This document shows positions 45,685 to 54,740 of a stretch of DNA of 64,000 bases, piece by piece. The stretch lies in contig CAXXNX010000025.1 in NCBI GenBank assembly GCA_963664285.2, positions 62,001 to 126,000 of the forward strand, given 5' to 3'. Each line of letters opens with the position of its first letter. Position 1 is the stretch's first letter. Under the pieces are notes generated by a model that was not told the DNA's origin, made no database searches, and saw nothing but the letters and a program-made list of their open reading frames with translations. A program made the position numbers and the translations under genes. The stretch comes from JAJCYL01 sp963664285. Lineage in GTDB: Bacteria > Bacteroidota > Bacteroidia > Cytophagales > Cyclobacteriaceae.

Positions 45685-46775
45685 GGCTAAGTTCTAAATA
45701 ACACAGCAATTATTATTATCTTCGCTATATGATATCAAGTCAAGAGATCAAAAATTTATTTGCACAATTGCCGATAAGTTCCCAAACCGAATTGTTGGAT
45801 GAGTTGCTCCAGGAGCAGGAATTACAAGGCAAAGTATTGATTGCCGCTCAACAACAAATAGCAGAGAAAAGAAAGAAGAAACCCTGTCCGAAATTGCACA
45901 AGCGAGAAGGCAATATATAAGAGGGGCAGACAAAAAGGTGTGCAGATGTATCAGTGCAATGAATGTAAAAGATGGTACAGTGAAACAACAGGGACACCTT
46001 TGTATGAGTAGACAATCAAGCTTAAATCAAAATGGCAATCTTATCTGCGCTGCATGGAGCAGGGCATGCCGATAAAAAAGATAGCAAAACAAATCGGAAT
46101 AAGCATCCAGACAAGCTTCGACTGGCGGCATAAGATATTGAGTTCACTAAATGAGTTTGTTCCCGAACAGTTATCCTCGGAAGTAGAATGTGATGAATTG
46201 GAACTGGCACTTAACAACAAGGGCAGTCGAAATTTAGATAGGGCAGCAAGAAAGAGGGGAAACGATTTCATACGGAATATGGGAAAGGAAGAGGTCACAG
46301 TTGTCCAGGTAGTAACAGCGGTTGAACGCAAGGGGGAGAAGTACCTTAAAGCTGTTGCATCAAAACGGCTGAGCAAACTGAAAAGAAATTTCAAAGGCAT
46401 TGGATGGGAAGTTGGCCTACGGTCAAAGCAACCTTGATTACAGATAAGCACCCTTCTTATAAGGCTTTTGCCAAAGACAACCCCTCCATAAAGCACAAAG
46501 CGCTATTGGCCAAAGATCATGTGGATAGAGATGATAAAACAATCCATCTGCAAAAAGTAAACAATGTTCACACTCAACTTAGGACATTCTTACACCCATT
46601 CAATGGTGTCAGTTCCAAATATTTGCAAAACTACCTGAATTGGTATGCTTATGCTGACCGAATAAGAGAGTAAAACAACTTTGAAACAATGGTTTCTGAC
46701 TATGCTATTAACGGATCAAGCCTATCATCTGTATGAGCTATTTAAGCAAAATACTGTTATAATTAGAACTTAGCT
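45685..46775 (+). mobile_element. IS1595-family element, copy 3 (decayed)
   Basis: Ends GGCTAAGTTCTAA and (complement) AGCTAAGTTCTAA. Flanks AGATTTAC (45677-45684) and GGATTTAC (46776-46783) match at 7 of 8 bases. 1091 bp, 16 bp longer than copies 1 and 2. Inserted in the DUF5686 gene. Confidence 0.88.
45729..46750 (+). pseudogene. IS1595 transposase, multiply broken
   Basis: Same protein family as 17216-18244. The zinc-ribbon region shifts frame (KKPCPKLHKREGNI), a stop follows YDIK-like sequence, the middle part resumes at 46054, a further lesion hits after ASKRLSK, and a stop truncates near YADRIRE. Older than copies 1 and 2 by this measure. Confidence 0.9.
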
Positions 46776-47395
46776 GGATTTACCGTCATTTCTGAGGCTT
46801 GATTAAAACTGAAGGCACTATTATACCCACTCACTTTTGATGAGATCATTTTCTCCTTGATCTTATCGGGGCGTTCGAAGCTATATTGCGAGACTGATTC
46901 TGAGAAATAAACTATCCCAGTATCAATGGTGACGGTAATTCCTAAAATTTTATCCGGTCTTTTCTCCAGCGTCTGAAGGCCCTTGATGTAAACATCACAG
47001 CTGAAGGATTGAACCTGCTCCAGGTAGTACTTTCGTTTCTTTATCGCCTCCCTGATAACACGATCGGCCGGATTTTCACCGGCGTTGATGACCACCTCCT
47101 GTAATTCCACTAATTCGGACTCCATGACCACATTTAAGATAATGTCTTCATTCACGGCGTTGACCTTCTCTTTTACTGTTTTAAATCCTACATACCGGAA
47201 AATTATCGTATGATTACCTGGTGGCAGTTCCAGGGAATAAATGCCTTGTGAATTGGTGGTGGTGCCAATGGTCGTACCTTCGATGTAGAGGGTGGCGAAG
47301 GGCAGGGCAACTGAATTGACATCGACAACTCTTCCGGTTAGCTTGGCAGCTCCAGTTAGCGTTGGGAGAAGAAGTAAAAGTATTAGTAACCGCAT
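46776..47395 (-). pseudogene. DUF5686 family outer-membrane protein, N-terminal part with CarboxypepD_reg domain
   Basis: Starts MRLLILLLLLPTLTGAAKLT (signal peptide), then a CarboxypepD_reg-like domain (GRVVDVNSVALPFATLYIEG, GIYSLELPPGNHTIIFRYVG) and VVINAGENPADRVIREAIKK, the DUF5686 entry. It is cut by IS1595 copy 3 after SEMTVNP; joining at the 8-bp repeat restores the frame to 45684. With the amber codon at 45220 the gene carries two lesions. The whole would encode about 800 aa. Confidence 0.75.
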
Positions 47396-47461
47396 ATCGT
47401 CTGAATCACAGATTACAATGGATTTTTAGATTTCACAGATCTACAATGGACTTCATCATCC

Positions 47462-47854
47462 TCATTTTTGAGTTAGAACAAACCGTTTAAATTCAAGGCT
47501 CTTCGAGCCGAAGTTGATCAGCAAACCGACTTCAAATTTGTAAGCTCTCAAGTAATTCAAAATCTGTGCCCAGTGAACTTCCTGCAATTCTATAATCGCC
47601 TTAATTTCAATCAATACCTTACCTTCAACAATAAAATCTGCTCTTCGACTACCAATTGGTTTCTGAAAATCTTTATAGAAGATCTCCTGCTCAATTTCTC
47701 TTTGAAATTCTAATCCGGTATTTGTTAATTCCAACGCCAAAGCACGTTGATAAATTACTTCCTGAAAACCATTACCTAAGAAATTATGAACTTGCATGGA
47801 ACACCCGATTATCTTACCGGTAAGATCCTTGAATTTATAATCTTCAGATGCCAT
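47462..47854 (-). CDS. GxxExxY family protein
   Basis: About 131 aa; the start is taken at ATG 47854 (MASEDYKFKDLTGKIIGCSM). It carries the signature GNGFQEVIYQRALALEL (GxxExxY) and the nuclease-like core RRADFIVEGKVLIEIKAI with D and ExK positions, as in PD-(D/E)XK folds. Family members are widespread in Bacteroidota; function unproven. It ends LTQK at 47462. No operon partner. Confidence 0.85.
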   Translation of the reverse strand: MASEDYKFKDLTGKIIGCSMQVHNFLGNGFQEVIYQRALALELTNTGLEFQREIEQEIFYKDFQKPIGSRRADFIVEGKVLIEIKAIIELQEVHWAQILNYLRAYKFEVGLLINFGSKSLEFKRFVLTQK

Positions 47855-47937
47855 AATTATCAATCAATAGATATTCCGAAATCTGTGAAATTAAAAATAT
47901 CTGAGCTCATCTGTGATTCAGACATTAAAATTGTGAA

Positions 47938-48759
47938 ATGAAAGACAAGATCATCATAATCACCGGCGCCACCTCTGGCATCGGAAAAGCCTGTGCCTTT
48001 GAATACGGTTCGAAGGGGCTCAAAGTGGTAGTGACGGGTAGAAACCAGGAAAAACTGGACCAGTTGTCTGATGAACTAACCGCCGCCAACATTGATCACT
48101 TACCAATCAAGGCAGAGGCAAGCTCCGCGGAGGATAATAAAATGATGATTGAGAAAACAATCGATGAATATGGTAGAGTAGATACGCTCATTGCCAATGC
48201 AGGCATCAGTATGCGGGCGCTATTTGAAGAAATTGACATTGACGTTTTTCAAAGAGTGATGGATATAAACTTTAACGGAACCGTTTACGCTACCAAATAT
48301 GCATTGCCCCATATTCTTGAATCAAAAGGATCAATTATCGGAATCTCCTCCATTAACGGACATCGGGGAACCCCGGCCAGAACAGCCTACACCGCCTCGA
48401 AATATGCTGTGGAAGGATTCTTTGAAGCATTAAGAACGGAGGTATTCAAAAGAGGTGTCCACATTTTGGTGGTTAGTCCGGGTTTTACAGCAAGCAATAT
48501 TCGAAATATTGCTTTGGCCGCTGACGGCACATCACAGGCTGAGTCGCCCAGGGATGAGGGCAAAATGATGACTTCGGAGGCTGTAGCCCAGGCTATTTAC
48601 AAAGCTCATCAAAAAAAGAAAAGAGATCTCGTTTTGACTTCGCAGGGGAAATTGGCAGTTTTTTTGAATAAATGGATCCCCGGTGTACTTGACAATATGA
48701 CTTACAAGATGATGTTGAAAGAGCCGGATTCACCGTTGAAAAAGTTTACGGAGAGGTAA
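47938..48759 (+). CDS. SDR family NAD(P)-dependent oxidoreductase
   Basis: 273 aa Rossmann enzyme. Nucleotide motif ITGATSGIGKACAFEYGSKG, the NAG motif in DTLIANAGISMRALFEE, the active-site Ser in GISSINGHRG and YTASKYAVEGF (YxxxK). The C-terminal hydrophobic part (LAVFLNKWIPGVLDNM) may contact the membrane. Reduces or oxidises an unknown alcohol/ketone. Followed by a hairpin terminator shared with the convergent VOC gene. Start at 47938 fits the family. Confidence 0.9.
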   Translation: MKDKIIIITGATSGIGKACAFEYGSKGLKVVVTGRNQEKLDQLSDELTAANIDHLPIKAEASSAEDNKMMIEKTIDEYGRVDTLIANAGISMRALFEEIDIDVFQRVMDINFNGTVYATKYALPHILESKGSIIGISSINGHRGTPARTAYTASKYAVEGFFEALRTEVFKRGVHILVVSPGFTASNIRNIALAADGTSQAESPRDEGKMMTSEAVAQAIYKAHQKKKRDLVLTSQGKLAVFLNKWIPGVLDNMTYKMMLKEPDSPLKKFTER

Positions 48760-48768
48760 TTACGGAAC

Positions 48769-48799
48769 AAAAAAAGCGAGGGCATTTCCCCCGCTTTTT
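48769..48799. terminator. Bidirectional terminator between SDR and VOC genes
   Basis: Stem AAAAAGCGAGGG / CCCCCGCTTTTT with one mismatch, an A tract on the left and a T tract on the right. Placed 10 nt after the SDR stop and about 30 nt before the VOC stop, so it can serve both convergent genes. Confidence 0.75.
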
Positions 48800-48829
48800 A
48801 AGATGTAGAGAATTAAGTTCTTGTAATTT

Positions 48830-49198
48830 TTAATTCGGAGAGTGTAAAGCAACCCTGTTCCCCTCGCTATCTTTAATGATTGCCATAAAACCAACTTCAT
48901 CAGAGATCTTGGTTTTAGGCAGGACGACATTACCACCGGCTCCCTCAACTTTACCCAAGGGTTCGGTTAGATCATCTCCACCATTCAGGTAAACTAGAGC
49001 CCCTTCTTCTGTTGGAACATAACCTTCACCCTGAACAACAGCGCCACCAACGCCATCCTGTCCATTGTGAAGGAACCCCATATTCAATCCATTTATTTCT
49101 TGTTTATGGACCTCTATTCCTAACACACTACCATAAAATGTACATGCTCTTTCGAGATTTGCGGCAGGAATCTCAAACCAGTTAATTGCATTTGCCAT
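48830..49198 (-). CDS. VOC (glyoxalase/bleomycin-resistance fold) protein
   Basis: 122 aa with two betaalphabetabetabeta modules: MANAINWFEIPAANLERACT, FYGSVLGIEVHKQE, then GALVYLNGGDDLTEPLGKVE and GFMAIIKDSEGNRVALHSPN. The terminal strand with E in SEGNRVALH is typical of the VOC metal site. Members include lyases, dioxygenases and resistance proteins; here the function is open. Single-gene unit, convergent with the SDR gene. Confidence 0.85.
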   Translation of the reverse strand: MANAINWFEIPAANLERACTFYGSVLGIEVHKQEINGLNMGFLHNGQDGVGGAVVQGEGYVPTEEGALVYLNGGDDLTEPLGKVEGAGGNVVLPKTKISDEVGFMAIIKDSEGNRVALHSPN

Positions 49199-49428
49199 TG
49201 TATTTCAAGTTTTATAATTAAACATCAATCGATTTTGAACTTAGAACGAAATCCTCAAGCAAATCCGGACGGGTTTCGATCTTAAATTAATTCCAAATGT
49301 ATTGTCCTCTGGTAAATACACTTAGTCAATAATTACAATAACGTAGTATTCTAATTAGTTATAAAACATGGTATTAATACTATTTTTAGTCTATATTTCT
49401 ATATTATACTATATATATTTAGTCTTCA

Positions 49429-50910
49429 ATGAAGAAAAAGGATGAACTATTTTCTCTAATTAAATCACTTTCAAAAAATGAAAAACGCTATTTCAAGCGT
49501 CTCGCCGGTCTAAATGGCAATGGAGATAAAACCTACCTTGCGCTTTTTGAATTTATAAGCAATCAATCCGATCCTGGTGATGACCTAATAAGAAAGTATT
49601 TCGAAGGCCAGGCTTTTCTCTCACAAATGCATGTGATGAAAAACTATTTGTCATCGCTTATCATGAAGAGCCTACGAGGCTATAATGAATCGAAATCCAA
49701 GAATAGTGAGTTGAAAGAATTACTCCGGGAGATAGAGATTCTATATGAAAAAGAATTGTTTGATCACTGCAAAACCAGCATAGAAAAAGTAATCAGGATA
49801 GCTTCCAAATACGAACGATTTGAAATACTCCTGGAAGCGCTTCGATTGAAAAGACAATGGTTAGTGGCTATTGAAGGTGTAATCAAGGCCAGTGAAGAAA
49901 TAATTGAAATCATCCAGTTGGAAAAGATTGCTCTTGACAAACTCATGATCATTAATCAATTCCAGGAACTCAGCTACTCATTGATAGAAAGTGATTTTGG
50001 TGTAGTTGACATGCGAATTCTCAATCACCCAATCATGACTTTAGAAAATGCCCAAACCAGTCTGCTGGCCTATATTCACTATAATCATATCCTTTATGCA
50101 TCTTATGCCTTTAGTGGCAATTTGAAAAAAGGGTTGAAGTCGCTGGATAATATAGCCCATCAATTAGAGAAAAATCCTCACAGGATCAAAGAAGATGCAT
50201 CAAGCTATATAACGGTGTTAAACAATAAAATCGGCGCCTTACTTCACTCAAGGCAACTTGATGATATCCCTGAATTGCTCAATATAATTCGATCAGTTCC
50301 AGCTAAATATAAAATCCCACCGAACCGGAGTAGTATCAAAACTTTTCTTAGCACCTACAATGTTGAGTTGGAACTCTATAGGGATACCGGTCAATGGGAA
50401 AAAGGTATAGGCATTATTAATGATATCAAATCTTTTCTCGAAACCCATACCCAGGACATCAGCGCTGAACATCAGATTACCTTTTATTACCAGTTTGCCT
50501 ACATTTTTTTTATGGCCAAAGATTATTCCTCGGCCTTGAAATACCTCAATGAGATCAACACTGGTAGCTTTAAAGAAGTTAGGCTGGACATTGCAACCTA
50601 TGCTCGGTTCCTCAACTTAATGATCCATTTCGAACTAGGCAACATCATTGTTCTGCGCTATTCGGTAGACTCCTGCAGACGCTTTCTTCTTAAAAGGCGG
50701 CAACCCCAACACTTCGAAAAAGTAATATTGAGATTCTTCAGTAAAATAAGCACCAAACCTAAATCTCTTTGGCAGGAGCAGTTTGCTTGGTTGAAGGAAA
50801 ACCTCTTTCTAAAAACATCGGAAACTGAAAAGGAGAATATCCTGGATTACCTCAACTACATGAAGTGGATTGATGACAATCTGAAGACTGTTCGGTTAGA
50901 CATGGTGTAG
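49429..50910 (+). CDS. Bacteroidota helical-repeat protein of unknown function
   Basis: 493 aa, nearly all helical, with TPR-like pairs such as FQELSYSLIESDFGVVDMR and HYNHILYASYAFSGNLKKGL. The start (MKKKDELFSLIKSLSKNEKR, YFKRLAG) is a motif I associate with a family found across Bacteroidota, whose role is unproven. No signal peptide, no enzymatic motif. Single gene with 230 bp of AT-rich upstream DNA. Intact frame. Confidence 0.65.
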   Translation: MKKKDELFSLIKSLSKNEKRYFKRLAGLNGNGDKTYLALFEFISNQSDPGDDLIRKYFEGQAFLSQMHVMKNYLSSLIMKSLRGYNESKSKNSELKELLREIEILYEKELFDHCKTSIEKVIRIASKYERFEILLEALRLKRQWLVAIEGVIKASEEIIEIIQLEKIALDKLMIINQFQELSYSLIESDFGVVDMRILNHPIMTLENAQTSLLAYIHYNHILYASYAFSGNLKKGLKSLDNIAHQLEKNPHRIKEDASSYITVLNNKIGALLHSRQLDDIPELLNIIRSVPAKYKIPPNRSSIKTFLSTYNVELELYRDTGQWEKGIGIINDIKSFLETHTQDISAEHQITFYYQFAYIFFMAKDYSSALKYLNEINTGSFKEVRLDIATYARFLNLMIHFELGNIIVLRYSVDSCRRFLLKRRQPQHFEKVILRFFSKISTKPKSLWQEQFAWLKENLFLKTSETEKENILDYLNYMKWIDDNLKTVRLDMV

Positions 50911-51004
50911 GGCATCTCAAGAAACCCCTATTCGGTCTCAGCATTATAGAGAATCACTCAATCATAGCAGATGCTTTTCGACATAACAGAGCTGTGCTCT
51001 GTGA

Positions 51005-51682
51005 TTATTTCTTTCCATCCACGATGATCACAAATTCACCCTTCACTCCGTGAGCTTCGAAATGTTTGATCAGTGTTGCCAGAGAATCATTTACTGTTTC
51101 TTCATGAATTTTGGTCAATTCACGTGACACCGAAGCAACACGCTCCGCTCCAAAGAATTCGGCCAACTGCTGTAATGTCTTGATCAGTCGATGCGGTGAT
51201 TCATAAAATATGATGGTTCTGTTCTCTTCAGCTAATGCTTTCAGTCTTGTTTGCCTGCCCTTTTTATGTGGCAAAAATCCCTCGAAAGTAAAACGATCTA
51301 AAGGCAGTCCTGACTTCACCAATGCCGGAACAAAGGCGGTTGGTCCTGGTAAGCACTCAATTGATATATCGTTTTTCAAGCATTCTCTCACCAGTAAAAA
51401 TCCCGGATCCGAAATTCCCGGGGTGCCGGCATCTGATATAATAGCTATGATAGTTCCGGATTGAAGTTGGTTTATTATTGATTGGAGCGCCTTGTGCTCG
51501 TTGAAGCTATGGAAGCTTTTGAGCGGCTTCGTGATTTCATAGTGCTTCAACAGTTTTTGAGAGGTTCGGGTGTCTTCGGCCAAAATTAGATCAACCGATT
51601 TTAGGACATCAAGCGCTCTCAAAGTAATATCCGACAAATTCCCAATCGGAGTAGGTACAAGATAAAGCGAAGTTTGGTCCAT
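51005..51682 (-). CDS. rsmI: 16S rRNA (cytidine1402-2'-O)-methyltransferase RsmI
   Basis: 225 aa, a typical length for Bacteroidota members. Family motifs: LYLVPTPIGNLSDITLRALD, AEDTRTSQKLLKHY, SDAGTPGISDPGF and GPTAFVPALVKSGLPLDRFT, ending with FVIIVDGKK. It transfers a methyl group from SAM to the ribose of C1402 near the ribosomal P site. ATG at 51682 follows the stop of the pterin dehydratase gene with no gap, so the pair is translated together. Confidence 0.95.
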   Translation of the reverse strand: MDQTSLYLVPTPIGNLSDITLRALDVLKSVDLILAEDTRTSQKLLKHYEITKPLKSFHSFNEHKALQSIINQLQSGTIIAIISDAGTPGISDPGFLLVRECLKNDISIECLPGPTAFVPALVKSGLPLDRFTFEGFLPHKKGRQTRLKALAEENRTIIFYESPHRLIKTLQQLAEFFGAERVASVSRELTKIHEETVNDSLATLIKHFEAHGVKGEFVIIVDGKK

Positions 51683-51913
51683 TTAAACCAATTCGTCGAT
51701 TGCCTTTGCCAGGTTATGATCCTTTTCAGTTACTATATCGCCAGCATCATGTGTGTTTAGTTCGATGGTCACCTGGTTATAAACATTGGACCAGTTCGGA
51801 TGATGATCCATTTTTTCCGCAACAATCGCCACACGGGTCATGAACCCAAATGCTTCGATAAAATCCTTGAACTTAAAGGTTCGGCTCAGTTTATTGTCTT
51901 TTTCTTCCCACAT
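51683..51913 (-). CDS. 4a-hydroxytetrahydrobiopterin dehydratase (PCD/DCoH)
   Basis: 76 aa, on the short side (family usually 90-110). The signature is EKMDHHPNWSNVYNQVTIEL followed by NTHDAGDIVTEKD, giving the HHPxxxxxYxxVxxxLxTH pattern of the active site. It recycles 4a-hydroxy-pterin in aromatic amino acid hydroxylation. No hydroxylase is adjacent. First gene of a pair with rsmI. Confidence 0.92.
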   Translation of the reverse strand: MWEEKDNKLSRTFKFKDFIEAFGFMTRVAIVAEKMDHHPNWSNVYNQVTIELNTHDAGDIVTEKDHNLAKAIDELV

Positions 51914-52077
51914 AAGTTGAAATTACAAAAATCAATAGACAAACTGCCGTACCACATATCACATTTCTATATAATTTTCATTTATAACTCGTTATTAATT
52001 AACACGATTTATTAATTTAAGATCAGTTGCAATCAATCATTATCTGTCAACCAGATCAAACTCAAAATGAAATATTA

Positions 52078-52108
52078 TTGAACAACTATTAACCATTTTT
52101 TACATTGA
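52078..52108 (+). promoter_or_regulatory. Candidate Bacteroidetes promoter for the exporter operon
   Basis: TTG (52078-52080), 20 bp, then TACATTGA (52101-52108), one base off TAnnTTTG. Start of transcription near 52113, 11 nt before the ATG. Confidence 0.35.
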
Positions 52109-52123
52109 TTAATTGAGATCAAC

Positions 52124-53407
52124 ATGACCATGTTCAAAAAAAAGCGGATCGTTATTTTTACTGCTACTCTGATTTTAATACCTATCCTGATTTATTTCAT
52201 GCTTGACCCAACAGGATCGACTGAAAGAATTATGGTGCCGGTCAGGAAAGGAGAATTTGTAATCTCAGTAGTCACCACCGGTGAATTAGAAGCCAAAAAC
52301 TCCATTAAAATTATGGGGCCAGCCGGACTTCGTTCAGCCAGGATATGGCAGGTAAAATTGGACGATATTATCCCAGAGGGTACGGTTGTGCAAAAGAATG
52401 AGTATATCGCAAAGCTGGACAATTCCGAATTATCAGAAAAAATATCAACCAGTTCTAACGATTATGAAATCAGTAGTTCGGAATACACACAAACCCGTCT
52501 CGATACTGCCCTTACCCTCAGAGCGGCAAGAGATGAAATAGTAAATCTCGAATTCGCCTATCAAAAACAAACGCTTATTGTCGAGCAGTCTCAATTTGAA
52601 CCTCCTGCAACAATTCAACAAAATAAAATTGAGCTCGAAAAGGCAAAGCGAGAATTAAATCAAGCCGGGGAGAATTACAAGTTAAAATTTCAAAAAGCAG
52701 TTGCTCAGATGCAGGCAGCCTTTTCAAAATTGTCTACCGATAAAAGCCGATTTGAATTCCTGAAAGCACTTCTTCAGCAATTTCTAATAAAAGCCCCGGA
52801 ATCCGGAATGCTCATTTACCACAAAAACTGGGATGGGCAAAAGATTAATAAAGGCTCTATGATAAATACCTGGAACCCAATAGTCGCAACGCTACCTGAT
52901 TTATCTGTCATGGTTTCCAAAACTTTTGTAAATGAAGTGGACATAAGAAAAATTAAGTTGGGACAAAGTGTTGATATTGGCCTGGATGCCTTTCCTGATA
53001 AACATCTCAACGGTAAAGTGACATCAGTTTCAAACGTCGGGGAGCAAATACCCAATTCCGATGCCAAAGTCTTTGAGGTAACCGTAGAAATTGATGGCTC
53101 TGATGAGACATTAAGACCTGCCATGACCACTTCCAATAATATCCTGGCCGAAGTACTGGAGGATGCACTATATATTCCTCTGGAATCCGTTCATAGTCAG
53201 GGCGATACACTTACCTACGTATTTAAGAGTTCAGGATTATCCTTTAAAAAAGTACAAGTTGCTCTGGGTCAGTCAAACGAGAATGAGATCACCATTCTGG
53301 ATGGCCTCCAGGAAGGTGACCTGGTGTACCTGTCGACTCCCGCAGATGACAATGGCCCAATTGTTTTGCTTAATACCGACAATATAAAGATTGGGCTGAA
53401 TGATTGA
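52124..53407 (+). CDS. Periplasmic adaptor (MFP) of ABC/RND-type exporter
   Basis: 427 aa. N-terminal membrane anchor (FTATLILIPILIYFMLDP), a biotinyl-lipoyl-like half (VRKGEFVISVVTTGELEAKN), a long coiled-coil hairpin (residues about 110-210) and a beta-barrel with KTFVNEVDIRKIKLGQSVDI and a membrane-proximal end (ITILDGLQEGDLVYLSTPAD). This is the MacA/HlyD layout, linking an inner-membrane permease to an outer-membrane TolC channel. The stop overlaps the permease start by 8 nt (ATGATTGA), indicating coupling. Confidence 0.9.
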   Translation: MTMFKKKRIVIFTATLILIPILIYFMLDPTGSTERIMVPVRKGEFVISVVTTGELEAKNSIKIMGPAGLRSARIWQVKLDDIIPEGTVVQKNEYIAKLDNSELSEKISTSSNDYEISSSEYTQTRLDTALTLRAARDEIVNLEFAYQKQTLIVEQSQFEPPATIQQNKIELEKAKRELNQAGENYKLKFQKAVAQMQAAFSKLSTDKSRFEFLKALLQQFLIKAPESGMLIYHKNWDGQKINKGSMINTWNPIVATLPDLSVMVSKTFVNEVDIRKIKLGQSVDIGLDAFPDKHLNGKVTSVSNVGEQIPNSDAKVFEVTVEIDGSDETLRPAMTTSNNILAEVLEDALYIPLESVHSQGDTLTYVFKSSGLSFKKVQVALGQSNENEITILDGLQEGDLVYLSTPADDNGPIVLLNTDNIKIGLND

Positions 53408-54740
53408 GTCTAAAAAACTCTCGTACAATTTCACCATAGCTCTCAATGCTATTCTCATAAACAAACTGAGGTCGATGCTCACCGGGTTGGGTATCATCTT
53501 TGGCGTAGCGGCAGTTATTGCCATGATGTCAATCGGCAGTGGTGCACAAAAAGAAATTCTTGATCAAATGAAGCTAGTGGGTGTGAACAACATTATGATC
53601 ACACCAATAGTAGAACAAACGGAGGAGGAAATTTCTTTTGACAATGCGCAATTCGGGAAACAAAAATTTTCTCCGGGTTTAACTCTTCTCGATGCCAAAA
53701 GTATCTCCGACGTCGTGCCCGAAATTGAGATAGTCAGCCCGGAAATTGTTAAAGAAACATTTATCATTAAAAATGGCGTCAGAAGATCCACAAAACTTGT
53801 AGGCGTATCTCCGGACTATTTTCCTTTAGCAAATTTTGAGTTTTCCAAGGGGAGTTCTTTCAATAGCGAGCAATTGGAACGAGGCGATCCGGTTTGTATA
53901 ATTGGAAAAGATGTGGCCATTAAATTTTTCAGCCAGGAAGATGCTATTGGTAAGTTAATCAAATGTGGCCAGCATTGGCTCAAGGTAATTGGTGTTCTGG
54001 AAAAAAGAATAGTTACCGAAAACTCTATCAATAACCTGGGACTGAGAGATTTTAACCTCGACGTATACATCCCTATCACTACTTTTCTTATCCGCTATGA
54101 AAACCGTGCGCTTGTTACAAAGACTTTAATCCAACAGGCTGTAAATGATAATCGAGAGAGCAATAATGAGCCTGAAAAACAAGTAAATTATCACCAGTTG
54201 GATAAACTTACCGTTAGGGTAAGCCGCACCGAATTACTTCCAAAAGTTGCTGATATTATTTCTAGAATGCTAAAAAGACGGCACTATGATGTCGTCGATT
54301 TTGAAGTAACAATTCCAGAACTATTGCTCAAGCAACAGCAAAGGACAAAGAGTGTTTTCAACTTTGTTTTAGGGGCAATAGCAGGTATCTCATTACTCGT
54401 CGGCGGGATTGGAATCATGAATATTATGTTGGCCTCTGTCCTCGAAAGGATTAAAGAGATCGGCTTGAGGATGGCCATAGGCGCAAAAAAAACAGACATC
54501 ATTTTTCAATTTCTTATAGAAGCAGTGATGATAAGTGTATCCGGTGGGATTGTTGGTATTATACTGGGAATTGGGATTGCCGTATTTATTTCCAGGCTAG
54601 CTGATATTCCCACTATAATATCCTTCTTTTCAATTGTCATATCATTTGGTGTGGCTGCTAGTGTTGGGCTAATTTTCGGTATTGCTCCGGCAAAAAGAGC
54701 AGCTGGTCAAAACCCAATTACGTCGCTCAGATATGAATAA
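53400..54740 (+). CDS. FtsX/MacB-like ABC transporter permease
   Basis: 446 aa. Four predicted helices in the MacB pattern: one N-terminal (MLTGLGIIFGVAAVIAMMSI), a large periplasmic MacB_PCD domain with motif KIYSRQ-like ferric regions, then three C-terminal helices (FVLGAIAGISLLVGGIGIMN; VSGGIVGIILGIGIAVFISR; VISFGVAASVGLIFGIAPAK). No ATPase domain is fused and none is adjacent. The start overlaps the adaptor gene by 8 nt and its stop overlaps the TolC gene by 8 nt. It works with the adaptor and an ATPase encoded elsewhere (inference). Substrate unknown. Confidence 0.9.
   Translation: MIESKKLSYNFTIALNAILINKLRSMLTGLGIIFGVAAVIAMMSIGSGAQKEILDQMKLVGVNNIMITPIVEQTEEEISFDNAQFGKQKFSPGLTLLDAKSISDVVPEIEIVSPEIVKETFIIKNGVRRSTKLVGVSPDYFPLANFEFSKGSSFNSEQLERGDPVCIIGKDVAIKFFSQEDAIGKLIKCGQHWLKVIGVLEKRIVTENSINNLGLRDFNLDVYIPITTFLIRYENRALVTKTLIQQAVNDNRESNNEPEKQVNYHQLDKLTVRVSRTELLPKVADIISRMLKRRHYDVVDFEVTIPELLLKQQQRTKSVFNFVLGAIAGISLLVGGIGIMNIMLASVLERIKEIGLRMAIGAKKTDIIFQFLIEAVMISVSGGIVGIILGIGIAVFISRLADIPTIISFFSIVISFGVAASVGLIFGIAPAKRAAGQNPITSLRYE

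Noticed and set aside
15949..46775. A single composite transposon or conjugative island
   Set aside because: Several IS families are present, but no pair of identical IS elements in suitable positions frames a unit with shared target repeats, and no tra, integrase or replication genes are seen.
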